This document shows positions 8,165-16,129 of a stretch of 64,000 nt of DNA, in pieces. Below the pieces are notes generated by a model, which was not told the DNA's origin, ran no database searches, and saw only the letters and a list, made by a program, of their open reading frames with translations. The stretch spans positions 1 through 64,000 of the forward strand of contig JBEEFW010000087.1 of assembly GCA_041166385.1 (NCBI GenBank), in the 5' to 3' direction. This DNA comes from DASUCS01 sp041166385 (lineage in GTDB: Bacteria > Actinomycetota > Acidimicrobiia > Acidimicrobiales > JACDCH01). Made by a program: the position numbers and the translations under genes. How positions within the stretch are numbered: position 1 is the stretch's first letter; each line of letters begins with the position of its first letter.

Positions 8165-10314
8165 GCGACCTCATGACGCGCTGGCGCGCGCTCGACGCTC
8201 GCCTGCGCATTCTCCTCGCGATCGGCGTGCCGGTGGCGCTCTATCTCGTGCTTGGCATCATCACCGGTAAGCACGGGCTCGTTCGCGATCGCGCGCCGTT
8301 CGGCATCGTCGCGCTCGGCATCATCTACGGCGCCGTCACGGCGCTCGGCGCGATGGGGATCATCCTCGTCTACCGCGCCAACCGCTTCATCAACTTTGCG
8401 CACGGTGCGCTGGGCAGCATGGTCGGCGTCATCAGCATCATGATGGTGCTGCAGTACAACGTTTCGTACTGGATCATGTTGCCGCTGGCCGTCATCACCG
8501 GTGGTGTCGTCGGCGCCTTGGTGGAATTTCTCGTCATCAGGCGGTTCCAGAACTCCACGCGTCTCGTCGTGACGGTCGCGAGCATCGGTCTCGCGCAGTT
8601 GCTCGGCGGGATCGAGATCTACGTCACGAGCAGGTTCAAGTTCACGTCGCTGGTCGGCGGGTTCAACGCACCGCTCGACATCAGCTACCAACTCGACGTC
8701 GTCACCGTGCACGGCGACGAGATGATGATCATCGCCATCGTTCCCGCGGTGATCCTCGGGTTGGTCTGGTTCCTGCTGAAGACCGACGCCGGCATCGGCA
8801 TCCGCGCCGCCGCCGAGAATCTCGACCGCGCGTTGCTCCTCGGCATTCCGGTACGCCGGCTCGCCACCATCGTCTGGGTGATCGCCGGCAGCCTCGCCGC
8901 GCTCACCTTCATGCTCCAGGCCCCGTTCGCGGGCGTGAAGCCCGGTCTCGCGTCGAACGGTCCCACGGTCCTGCTGCCGATCCTCGCCGCGGCCGTGGTC
9001 GCGCGAATGGAATCACTGCCGCTCGCGTTCGGCGCGGGTGTCGGCCTCGGGATCATGGAGCAAGTCGTGCGCTGGAACAACGCCGACTCGCCCTCCGTCG
9101 TGTACGTCGCCTATCTCGTCGTGATCGTCGCGGCACTGCTGCTCCAGCGAGGCAAGCTGTCACGCGCGCAGGAGGGCGGGACGTCGTCGTGGTCGGCGGC
9201 CGCCGTCGCGAAGCCCATCCCTCCGGAACTTCGATCGCTTCCTGAGGTGCGCTGGGCGAAGATCGGCTTGCTCACGCTGGTCGGGCTCGCCTTCGTCTTC
9301 ATCCCCAAGGGTTGGGGCGCCACGAATCAACTGCTCGCCTGCTACGCCTTGTGTTGGGCAATGATCGGCGTCTCGCTCGTGATTCTCACGGGATGGGGCG
9401 GCAACATCAGCCTCGGGCAGTTCGGCATCGCGGGCATCGCCGGCATGGTCGGAGCGAACCTGCTGGCGAACAACAACGCCGACTTCTTCCTCGTGATACT
9501 TGCGTCGGCGGCCGTCGGCGCGCTCGTTGCGATGGTGGTCGGCGTGCCCGCGTTGCGAATCAAGGGACTGTTCCTCGCCGTCACGACACTCGCGTTCGCG
9601 ATCGCGCTCGACAACTACTTCCTCAACCAGAACACCTTCCCGCAGTTCGTCAAGACGAGCGTGAAGCGTCCGCTGCTGTGGGAGCGCTTCAACCTGGCGG
9701 ACAACTACGACTTCTATCTCGTGACGCTCGGCTTCCTCGTCGTCTCGATCCTGCTGTCGCTCGGCGTACGCAAGGCACGCAGCGGGCGGGTCCTCATCGG
9801 CACCCGCGACAACCAACGCGCCGCCGACGCGGCGAGCGTGCCGACGACGAACATCAAACTCAGTGGCTTCCTTCTCGCTGGTGCGATCGCCGGCGTGGCC
9901 GGAACGCTGAACGTGATGGCCATCGGCGGCCTCGCGGTCGGAACGTTCAACCCGGCCGACTCGATCACCGTGTTCTCGACGACGGTCATCGGCGGGCTCG
10001 GGTCGATCACCGGCGCGATCATCGGCGTGCTGCTGTTCAAGTACCTCGAGACGTTGACGTTCCTCGGTCAGCTCCGGCTCGCGATCAACGGGCTCGGCCT
10101 GCTCGTCGTGCTCTATCTCCTTCCTGGCGGCCTTGGTCAACTCCTGTTCACGGCACGCGACTGGGGTTTGAAGAAGATCGCGGCTCGGCGCGGCATCCTC
10201 GTGCCCAGCCTCGTGGCCGACAAACGCGTCGAGACCGATGCTGACCGCCCGAGCGACGAAGTCGACCTGTTGCGCGGTGCACTTTCGGGCGAGCCGGTGG
10301 GAGCGTCGCGATGA
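8161..10314 (+). CDS. Fused LivH-LivM ABC transporter permease
   Basis: 717 aa, about the sum of a LivH (about 300) and a LivM (about 350) permease. The N-terminal half (to about residue 330) shows the LivH signature 'VYRANRFINFAHGALG' and a pore helix series; the C-terminal half shows the LivM features 'GWGGNISLGQFGIAGIAGMVGANLLANN' (split by eye) and the cytoplasmic coupling loop 'GTRDNQRAADAASV'. Both halves are intact multi-pass membrane domains, so a single polypeptide can supply both channel halves. It starts with GTG inside the upstream stop and its own stop overlaps the ATPase start (ATGA), indicating strict translational coupling. Confidence 0.93.
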   Translation: MSDLMTRWRALDARLRILLAIGVPVALYLVLGIITGKHGLVRDRAPFGIVALGIIYGAVTALGAMGIILVYRANRFINFAHGALGSMVGVISIMMVLQYNVSYWIMLPLAVITGGVVGALVEFLVIRRFQNSTRLVVTVASIGLAQLLGGIEIYVTSRFKFTSLVGGFNAPLDISYQLDVVTVHGDEMMIIAIVPAVILGLVWFLLKTDAGIGIRAAAENLDRALLLGIPVRRLATIVWVIAGSLAALTFMLQAPFAGVKPGLASNGPTVLLPILAAAVVARMESLPLAFGAGVGLGIMEQVVRWNNADSPSVVYVAYLVVIVAALLLQRGKLSRAQEGGTSSWSAAAVAKPIPPELRSLPEVRWAKIGLLTLVGLAFVFIPKGWGATNQLLACYALCWAMIGVSLVILTGWGGNISLGQFGIAGIAGMVGANLLANNNADFFLVILASAAVGALVAMVVGVPALRIKGLFLAVTTLAFAIALDNYFLNQNTFPQFVKTSVKRPLLWERFNLADNYDFYLVTLGFLVVSILLSLGVRKARSGRVLIGTRDNQRAADAASVPTTNIKLSGFLLAGAIAGVAGTLNVMAIGGLAVGTFNPADSITVFSTTVIGGLGSITGAIIGVLLFKYLETLTFLGQLRLAINGLGLLVVLYLLPGGLGQLLFTARDWGLKKIAARRGILVPSLVADKRVETDADRPSDEVDLLRGALSGEPVGASR

Positions 10315-12071
10315 GCGCAACCGACACGCTCGAGCACCAAGCGATGCCATTTGGCAACGGTCCCCTGTTGCAGTGCACGGGCATCGACATGGCCTACGGG
10401 CCAGTGCAGATCCTCTTCGACGTCGACTTCACCGTGACCGAAGGCGAGATCGTGGCGCTCCTGGGCACGAACGGGGCTGGGAAGTCGACGCTGCTCAAGG
10501 GCATCTGCGGTCTCGTACGACCGAAGAAGGGCACCGTCGTCTTCGCGGGTGAGGACGTCACGAAGCTTCCGGCTGACACCACGACGCATCGAGGGATCTC
10601 GTTGATGCCGGGTGGCAAGGGCGTGTTCCCGACCTTGACGGTCGCGGAGAACCTGCGGCTGGCGGCGTGGCTCATCCGCAGCGACCAGGCACGCGTCGAC
10701 GCCGCGAAGGAAGAAGTCGAGGCGCTGTTCCCGATTCTCAAGTCGCGCTCAGGTCAGATGGCCGGCAACCTCTCCGGCGGCGAGCAGCAGATGCTCGCGC
10801 TCGGCGGCGCGTTGATGACCATGCCGAAGCTGCTGATGATCGACGAGCTGTCGCTCGGCCTGGCTCCGACGATCGTCGCGCAGCTGCTCGAAGTCGTTCG
10901 AGAGATCCATCGGCGCGGCACAACGATCGTGATCGTCGAACAGTCGATCAACGTCGCACTCAACCTCGCCGAACGCGCGGTCTTCATGGAGAAGGGCGCG
11001 GTGCGCTTCGAGGGACGGGCGGCGGAGCTTCTCGAGCGGCCCGACATCCTGCGCTCTGTGTTCATCGCCGGCGCGAACGCAGCCCAAGCCGCGGAGGATG
11101 TCGACAGCCCGGACATCGCGAAGGCCGAGGAGCTGGCCGCGAAACGGGTGATCCCCGAGGACGCCAAGGTGGTGCTCGAGTGCGCCGGTGTCGTGAAACG
11201 GTTCGGTGGGATCACCGCCGTCGACGACGTCGACTTGAAGCTGAAGAGCGGACAGATCCTCGGGCTCATCGGGCACAACGGCGCCGGCAAGACCACGCTG
11301 ATGGATTGCATCTCGGGGTTCCTCGACATCGATCGAGGACGCATCCGGCTTCGGGGCGTCGACATCACCAACTGGGCACCACACGAGCGCGCCATCGGTG
11401 CGCTCGGGCGGTCCTTCCAGGACGCGCTGCTCTTCCCCTCGCTCACGGTGGCTGAGACGATCGCCGTGGCCCGCGAACGCCATCTCGCATCGCGCGACAT
11501 GGTGGCGGCTGCGTTCCAGCTGCCCGCGTCGTACGAGTCCGAGCTCGCGGTGTGGAACAAGGTTGACGAGCTCGTCGAATTGATGGGTCTTGGCGCGTTC
11601 CGCGAGAAGCTCACGGGCGAGCTGTCGACCGGCAGCAGGCGCATCGTCGACCTCGCGTGCATCCTCGCTCAGGAGCCGAAGGTGCTGATGCTCGACGAGC
11701 CGTCTGGTGGCGTCGCGCAGAAGGAGACCGAGGCGCTCGGCCCGTTGTTGCTGCGCGTCCGCGAACACACCGGCTGCTCGATCCTCGTCATCGAGCACGA
11801 CATGCCGTTGTTGAGCGCGATCTGCGACACGATGGTGGCGCTCGAGCTCGGCGGCATCATCGCCGAAGGACCTCCCGAGGAGGTGCTCGCGCATTCGCGC
11901 GTGATCGAGTCGTACCTCGGCACCGACGAGTCGGCGATCAACCGGTCAGGTGCTCGCGGCGCGGCGAAGCCGGAGGTCGCGCCCCAGGACGGCGCCAAGG
12001 CAGACGGCGCAAAGCCGTCCCGCCGCCGGACCCCGTTGAAGGCGCCCGGCCGGGACGGTTCCTCGAACTAA
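10311..12071 (+). CDS. Fused LivF-LivG ABC transporter ATPase
   Basis: 586 aa carrying two complete ATP-binding cassettes. The first (LivF-like) has Walker A G52-TNGAGKST, signature LSGGEQQ and Walker B 'LLMIDELSLG'. The second (LivG-like) has Walker A G321-HNGAGKTT, Walker B 'VLMLDEPSGG' and H-loop 'VIEHDM'; its signature reads 'LSTGSRR' in place of LSGGQ, a deviation that could make the two ATP sites unequal. The order F then G mirrors the permease fusion. The C-terminal 40 residues are a charged Pro/Lys/Ala tail. The stop codon overlaps the stop of the convergent poly-proline gene (CTAA, 12068-12071). Confidence 0.93.
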   Translation: MSATDTLEHQAMPFGNGPLLQCTGIDMAYGPVQILFDVDFTVTEGEIVALLGTNGAGKSTLLKGICGLVRPKKGTVVFAGEDVTKLPADTTTHRGISLMPGGKGVFPTLTVAENLRLAAWLIRSDQARVDAAKEEVEALFPILKSRSGQMAGNLSGGEQQMLALGGALMTMPKLLMIDELSLGLAPTIVAQLLEVVREIHRRGTTIVIVEQSINVALNLAERAVFMEKGAVRFEGRAAELLERPDILRSVFIAGANAAQAAEDVDSPDIAKAEELAAKRVIPEDAKVVLECAGVVKRFGGITAVDDVDLKLKSGQILGLIGHNGAGKTTLMDCISGFLDIDRGRIRLRGVDITNWAPHERAIGALGRSFQDALLFPSLTVAETIAVARERHLASRDMVAAAFQLPASYESELAVWNKVDELVELMGLGAFREKLTGELSTGSRRIVDLACILAQEPKVLMLDEPSGGVAQKETEALGPLLLRVREHTGCSILVIEHDMPLLSAICDTMVALELGGIIAEGPPEEVLAHSRVIESYLGTDESAINRSGARGAAKPEVAPQDGAKADGAKPSRRRTPLKAPGRDGSSN

Positions 12072-12916
12072 CCCTGACCCGCGGCTCGCATCCGAATGCG
12101 CTGCGCGAGCTCCTGGGCCAACGGCTTGTCGGCGATGCGCTCGACCTGCGCGCTGACCTCGTTGCGCTGAACCAGCACGGCGGCTGCTCGATCGTCGGCC
12201 CAGCCCTGCACGGTGACCGATGCGTCGACGACGATCTCGATCACATCCGGACGGAACTCGCGATCGTTCACGATGAGCAGGCGGCCGTTCGTCAGCAGTA
12301 CGACCGCGTTCGAGCCGTAGAGCTGGCCCTGCACGGCGCACTCGACGATCTCGCCTTCGTGCAGGAGCAGCGCGGCAGCGTTGGCCGCCGCCTTGGCGCC
12401 CTTGCGACCACCACTGCCGAGACGAGCGAGGGCGGCGCCCAGGCCTGACGGGTCGTTGACCATCGGCGGCGGCGCCGGTGCAGGTGCCGGCGGTGGCGGC
12501 GGCGCGGGAGCCGGTGGTGGCGGTGGCAGCGGAGGTGCGGCCACTGGCGCGGGTGGCGGTGGAGGTGGCGGTGGGGGAGGCGGAGGAGGAGGCGGCGGCG
12601 GCGGAGGTGGGGCCGCGGGAGGAGGCGGCGGCGGCGGCGGAGGCGGGGCCGCGGGAGGAGGCGGCGGCGGCGGCGGCGGCGGAGGTGGGGCCGCGGGAGG
12701 AGGAGGAGGAGGAGGCGGTGGCGGTGGCGGAGGGGGCGGGGGCGGGGGCGGAGGTGGGGCCGCGGGCGGCGGAGGAGGGGGTGGCGGTGGCGGGGGCGGC
12801 GGAGGAGGGGGTGGCGGAGGAGGGGGTGGCGGCGCGCCTCCAGGTGGCGGAGGCGGCACCGGGGCACCGCCCGGCCACGGCGCAGGTTGCGCGTTCTGAT
12901 CTCCGTGCTCGCTCAT
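12068..12916 (-). CDS. Poly-proline protein with C-terminal bacterial PH-like domain
   Basis: 282 aa, preceded by a strong AGGAGG 8 nt before the ATG. Residues about 11-153 are almost only proline, with runs of up to about 23 consecutive prolines broken by Ala-Ala or Gly-Gly. The C-terminal 125 residues are well folded and match the pattern of a bacterial PH-like domain ('LLHEGEIVECAVQGQLYG', 'VLLTNGRLLIVNDREF', ending in an amphipathic helix). Translation would need EF-P. The prolines may be a rigid spacer or a ligand for other domains; the PH-like part suggests a peripheral membrane or protein-binding role. It is last in the minus-strand run and converges on the ABC operon. Confidence 0.8.
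   Translation of the reverse strand: MSEHGDQNAQPAPWPGGAPVPPPPPGGAPPPPPPPPPPPPPPPPPPPPPPPAAPPPPPPPPPPPPPPPPPPPPPAAPPPPPPPPPPPPAAPPPPPPPPPPAAPPPPPPPPPPPPPPPPPPPPAPVAAPPLPPPPPAPAPPPPPAPAPAPPPMVNDPSGLGAALARLGSGGRKGAKAAANAAALLLHEGEIVECAVQGQLYGSNAVVLLTNGRLLIVNDREFRPDVIEIVVDASVTVQGWADDRAAAVLVQRNEVSAQVERIADKPLAQELAQRIRMRAAGQG
12458..12868. repeat. GGN/CCN low-complexity tract (poly-proline codons)
   Basis: About 400 bp of nearly uninterrupted GGN triplets on the plus strand, coding for proline on the minus strand. Third positions vary (GGC, GGT, GGA, GGG), so the length is held by protein selection or slippage of mixed units rather than one pure microsatellite. The G-rich strand is the transcription template and has dense G-quadruplex potential. 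Confidence 0.9.
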
Positions 12917-12954
12917 GCGGCCTGCCTCCTGTGGTGCGCGAGAGCGGCGTGAGA

Positions 12955-13554
12955 CTACGCCGGTTCGGTCGACGCGAGTGCACGACCGACGAGCGACACC
13001 GCTTCCGGCGGCAGGTCGAGAGCGAGCGCGGCCGCAATCCCCCGGTCACTCATCTTCACGACGGTCTTGCGAATGATGTCCACCGTCTTGTCGTCACCCT
13101 GCTCGCGAGCGAGGTCGAGGAGTTGGGTCTCGAGGAACACGATGCACAGCGCGTCCTCATGCGTCTGCACCATCGGATCGCTCTTGAGGTTGTCCTTCCG
13201 CACGATGTGCTGCACGCGTTGGATGACGTCGGGCGGATAGCCCACGCTGTCGAGGATCGCACCCACCTCTTCGGCGTGCTGCTTCTTGAGCGCGGTACGC
13301 CATCGGAGGTACCCCGATCGACCGTCCGGATACGAATCCCGCGGGATCGACCAGCGGCGCAAGTGGTGTGCGCGCGCCGCCAGCAGTTGCGCGTCGGTGG
13401 CAGCGGGATCGAGCCGGTCGACCCACTCCGTCATCAGCTCCGCGTGCGCCTGCTCCTTGGGCCTGATCGCACCCCGCACCTCGAGGGTCTCCGGGTCGTT
13501 TGCATTGGCCGCGTCGATCGCGGCGATCGCTCGGGCCAGCCGATCGTCGCTCAT
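12955..13554 (-). CDS. DUF4202 family protein
   Basis: 199 aa, the usual length of the family. Diagnostic stretches are 'DPETLEVRGAIRPKEQAHAELMT', 'HLRRWSIPRDSYPDGRSGYLRWR' (each read by eye and split here) and 'LCIVFLETQL', an all-helical protein with conserved His, Glu and Arg residues. The biochemical role of the family is unknown to me. The start codon overlaps the stop of the upstream 73-aa gene by 4 nt (ATGA), so the two are translationally coupled. Confidence 0.85.
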   Translation of the reverse strand: MSDDRLARAIAAIDAANANDPETLEVRGAIRPKEQAHAELMTEWVDRLDPAATDAQLLAARAHHLRRWSIPRDSYPDGRSGYLRWRTALKKQHAEEVGAILDSVGYPPDVIQRVQHIVRKDNLKSDPMVQTHEDALCIVFLETQLLDLAREQGDDKTVDIIRKTVVKMSDRGIAAALALDLPPEAVSLVGRALASTEPA

Positions 13555-13772
13555 TCCGACGGCCGCAGGTCGATCCTCAGTACCAGCACACCGTCTTCGA
13601 CGCTCGTGGCCGCATCGCCGACGATGGCGAAGTCCTGGAAGTCGAGTTGCGCCTGGCGGATGAACGCGGTGCGCTCCTCCCCCGCGATCGGCGGCAACGG
13701 GCGATTGCGGACCGCGGCCGCTCGGTCCCGAAAGCGCTTCAGCATCGCGTCGACATCGAGTTCGTCAGCCAC
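13551..13772 (-). CDS. Small acidic protein, unknown function
   Basis: 73 aa from a GTG start. Reads as an amphipathic helix with basic residues (KRFRDRAAAVRNR, residues 12-24) followed by an alpha/beta stretch ending 'LVLRIDLRPSE'. No Cys, no membrane segment. It is embedded in an overlapping set: 8 nt overlap with the upstream membrane protein and 4 nt with DUF4202 downstream, which argues that it is a real gene. I do not recognise it. Confidence 0.65.
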   Translation of the reverse strand: MADELDVDAMLKRFRDRAAAVRNRPLPPIAGEERTAFIRQAQLDFQDFAIVGDAATSVEDGVLVLRIDLRPSE

Positions 13773-14157
13773 CGACGGTCCCCTCTCCCAGATTGCGATC
13801 GGACCCGCGCGCCCTCGCGGGACGAGTGTTGCGCCAGAACCAGTACGTCAACAGCGCCAGCAACAACGCCACGACCAGCAGGCCCGAGATCACGAGCGCG
13901 ACAACGGTTCCCGTGTTGTCGGAATTCGACGTGTCGGCGGCGGCACTCGACGCCGGCTCGGCATCTCCCGGCACGAGGAGCGGCCCGCCCTCCGGAGCGG
14001 TCTCGCCCGGCGCGACCACCGCGGTCGTCGCCGGCTCGGAGGTCGTGGTCGTCTTCTTGGTCTGCGCGCGAGCCGGTGCCGGGTGGGTGACGAAGAAGGA
14101 ACCCAGGAACAGCACCGTCACGATCAAGGCCCGTCGGACCCAGTGTCGGTCAGTCAC
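13765..14157 (-). CDS. Small secreted/membrane protein, unknown function
   Basis: 130 aa from GTG. An N-terminal signal sequence (residues 1-31, ending ARAQ), a Thr/Ala/Pro/Glu-rich extracellular linker (about 32-80), one transmembrane helix (about 84-107, 'VVALVISGLLVVALLLALLTYWFW' region) and a short basic cytoplasmic tail. Topology is type I: outside linker, inside tail. It overlaps the next gene by 8 nt. It could be a membrane partner of the DUF4202 or PH-like products, but nothing shows that directly. Confidence 0.7.
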   Translation of the reverse strand: MTDRHWVRRALIVTVLFLGSFFVTHPAPARAQTKKTTTTSEPATTAVVAPGETAPEGGPLLVPGDAEPASSAAADTSNSDNTGTVVALVISGLLVVALLLALLTYWFWRNTRPARARGSDRNLGEGTVGG

Positions 14158-14184
14158 AAGACGCAGGATCGTACTGGTACCCGG

Positions 14185-14967
14185 TCACGCCTGGTGAACA
14201 GGGCAGGAGTACGTCGTACGCCCACCAACGGTGCGGCGAAGGAGCTCGACACCGTCCTTCGGACACCGTCCGCCCCGCACCCTGGCCAGCTGGAGGTCGC
14301 CCATGTGCGAGCCGCCGCGCGCCTCGAGTTGCGCCACGGTGGAGCCAATCTGGCGGTGCAGCCGCCGCCGCTCGCCCGTCGACAACGACCCCGCCGGCCG
14401 AGCAGGATCGAGGCCCGCGCGCCACAGCGTCTCGTCCGCGAGGAGGTTGCCGAGCCCGGCGACGCGGCGCTGATCCATGAGTCGCGCCTTGAGCGGGGCC
14501 TCGCTGCCATCGAGCGCATCGGCGAGCTCGCGATACGTGATGGTCGTCGCGTCAGGGCCGAGCTTGCTCTCGTCGGGATCGAGCTGCACGCCGCCAAGTC
14601 GTCGCGGGTCGTTGATGCGCAGATCGCCGCCGTCGTCGAAGTGCACGACGAAACGGTCCCAGCCGGTCTCGAGCCGATGACTCGAGTACTGCAACTCGTT
14701 CACACCGATCGCGTCGTCGACGAGGAGGCGACCCGTCATCCCGAACCGCAGCCCGAGTACCGGTCCGTCGTCGAGGTCCATGAGCAGCAACTTGCCGATC
14801 CGACGCGTGCCGGTGAACTCGCGGCCGACCAGCGCCTCGGTCAGGTCGCGACCGCTGATGCCCCCTTTGAGGAACCACGCGTCCGACGCGTCGATCGCCG
14901 CGATCCGACGGCCGATGGCCTTGTCGGCCAGCTGCCGGTACGCCTCCACCTCGAGCATCTCCGGCAT
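14185..14967 (-). CDS. Fpg/Nei-family DNA glycosylase with altered zinc finger
   Basis: 260 aa from the ATG at 14967, chosen because the enzyme needs Pro2 as catalytic nucleophile: MPEMLEVEAY keeps Pro2, Glu3 and Glu6 of the family MPELPEVE. The Lys57-equivalent is in 'RIGKLLLMDL', and the helix-two-turn-helix reads 'DQRRVAGLGNLLADETLWRAGL'. The C-terminal zinc finger is unusual: the canonical C-x2-C...C-x2-C reads C-PK-D ... C-PV-H, so two of four Cys are replaced (by Asp and His). Role: base-excision repair, removing oxidised bases. A 48-bp palindrome ends 4 bp before the start codon and leaves no Shine-Dalgarno. Confidence 0.9.
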   Translation of the reverse strand: MPEMLEVEAYRQLADKAIGRRIAAIDASDAWFLKGGISGRDLTEALVGREFTGTRRIGKLLLMDLDDGPVLGLRFGMTGRLLVDDAIGVNELQYSSHRLETGWDRFVVHFDDGGDLRINDPRRLGGVQLDPDESKLGPDATTITYRELADALDGSEAPLKARLMDQRRVAGLGNLLADETLWRAGLDPARPAGSLSTGERRRLHRQIGSTVAQLEARGGSHMGDLQLARVRGGRCPKDGVELLRRTVGGRTTYSCPVHQA

Positions 14968-14971
14968 GGGC

Positions 14972-15019
14972 TTTTGACAGTACCGGCAACACACTTGTGT
15001 GTTGCCGGTACTGTCAAAA
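14972..15019. repeat. 48-bp perfect palindrome, copy 1
   Basis: Two 23-nt arms starting TTTTGACAGTACCGG and meeting at a central TT (plus strand), so the RNA folds into a 22-24 bp hairpin; on the plus strand the apex is CTTG, a known stable tetraloop. It fills nearly the whole 55-bp gap between the amidohydrolase stop and the fpg start. A second copy lies at 46191-46238 and differs by one compensatory pair. The T-run is on the 5' side and the A-run on the 3' side, the reverse of an intrinsic terminator. Confidence 0.95.
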
Positions 15020-15022
15020 CGG

Positions 15023-16129
15023 CTAGAGGTTGTAGAGCTTGACGGCGTTGTCGTGGAGGATGGCGCGGAGGTCGTCGTCGGGGACGCCGGCGAAGTCGCG
15101 CTCGATGACCTTCTGGCTGTGCGGCCACGTCGAGTCCGAGTGCGGATAGTCACTCGCCCACATCAGTCGATCCAGGCCGACCCGCTCCCGCGTCTCGACG
15201 GCTACCGGGTCCTTCTGGAACGTGAAGTACGTGTTCGTGCGCAGGTACTCGCTCGGCTGTCGCTGCAGTCCTCGCGACTTGCGGCCGAGCCAGTTGTGGT
15301 GCCGCTCCCACATCTGGTCGAGGCGGTACGAGTAGTGCGCGACCCAGCCGGCGTCGTGCTCGGCCGACACGACCTTCAGACTGGGGTGCCGGTCGAAGAC
15401 CTTGCCGAAGATGAGCAGCGCGAACGTCTGCTGCACCTCCTGCACGATCGACATCACCGTCATCATCCCGAGGCCGGACCCGAGCGTCGGATCGCCGCCC
15501 ATACCGCCGGTCAGGATGTGAAACGACACCGGCCAGTCCGCATCGGCGAACGCGGCCCACATCGGATCGAAGCGCTCTTCCGCGTAGTGACCTTCGGCGG
15601 GCATGCCCGGCACCATCGCGCCCCGCAACCCCGCGGCCGAGCACCGCTCGATCTCGTCGACCGCGGCTTCAGGATCGATCGTCGGGATCAACGCCAGCCC
15701 CACGAGGCGGCCCTTGCCGGCCGCGCAGTACTCGAGCAGCCAATCGTTGTACGCGCGAATGCACGCAAGCTGGTAGTCGCGATCCTTCGACTGCGCGAGC
15801 GTCATGCCGATTGACGGATACAGCACTTCGGCCGACACGCCGTCGGTGTCCATGTCGTCGAGCCGAGCGACCGGATCCCATCCGCCCGACCGCAGCGAGT
15901 CGGACTTGTCGCCGCTGGCGCGCAGTTCCGACGACGCCTTGCCCGCCGCGCCCGCCAAGCCGATCGGAAACGGCTTCAGCCCGTCGATGATGAACAGATG
16001 GCCGTGCGACTCATGCTCGACCATGTGCGGCGCCCGGTCTTCCCACTCGGTGCCGGCCAGTCGCGACGTCCACAGATCGTGCGGCTCCAGGACGTGCGAG
16101 TCCGCCGAGATGACCGTGTAGCTCGTCAC
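15023..16129 (-). CDS. Amidohydrolase family 2 (TIM-barrel metal-dependent hydrolase)
   Basis: 368 aa from the GTG at 16129, preceded by GAGGAGG 6 nt upstream and overlapping the preceding stop (GTGA). The N-terminal 'VISADSHVLEPHDLW' supplies the first metal-site Asp/His pattern of the ACMSD-like amidohydrolase_2 family; 'EHDAGWVAHYSYRLDQMW' and 'MWASDYPHSDSTWPHSQ' are the late barrel strands with the conserved His and Asp. Substrate unknown; relatives act on carboxylated or ring-cleaved aromatics. Cotranscribed with the D-aminoacylase. Confidence 0.88.
   Translation of the reverse strand: MTSYTVISADSHVLEPHDLWTSRLAGTEWEDRAPHMVEHESHGHLFIIDGLKPFPIGLAGAAGKASSELRASGDKSDSLRSGGWDPVARLDDMDTDGVSAEVLYPSIGMTLAQSKDRDYQLACIRAYNDWLLEYCAAGKGRLVGLALIPTIDPEAAVDEIERCSAAGLRGAMVPGMPAEGHYAEERFDPMWAAFADADWPVSFHILTGGMGGDPTLGSGLGMMTVMSIVQEVQQTFALLIFGKVFDRHPSLKVVSAEHDAGWVAHYSYRLDQMWERHHNWLGRKSRGLQRQPSEYLRTNTYFTFQKDPVAVETRERVGLDRLMWASDYPHSDSTWPHSQKVIERDFAGVPDDDLRAILHDNAVKLYNL

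Noticed and set aside
12381..12899. Poly-glycine open frame on the plus strand
   Set aside because: It is the complement of the proline codons; the minus-strand frame has a strong Shine-Dalgarno and a folded C-terminal domain.
14972..15019. Palindrome as an intrinsic terminator
   Set aside because: The T-run lies 5' and the A-run 3' of the stem on either strand, so no U-tract follows the hairpin.
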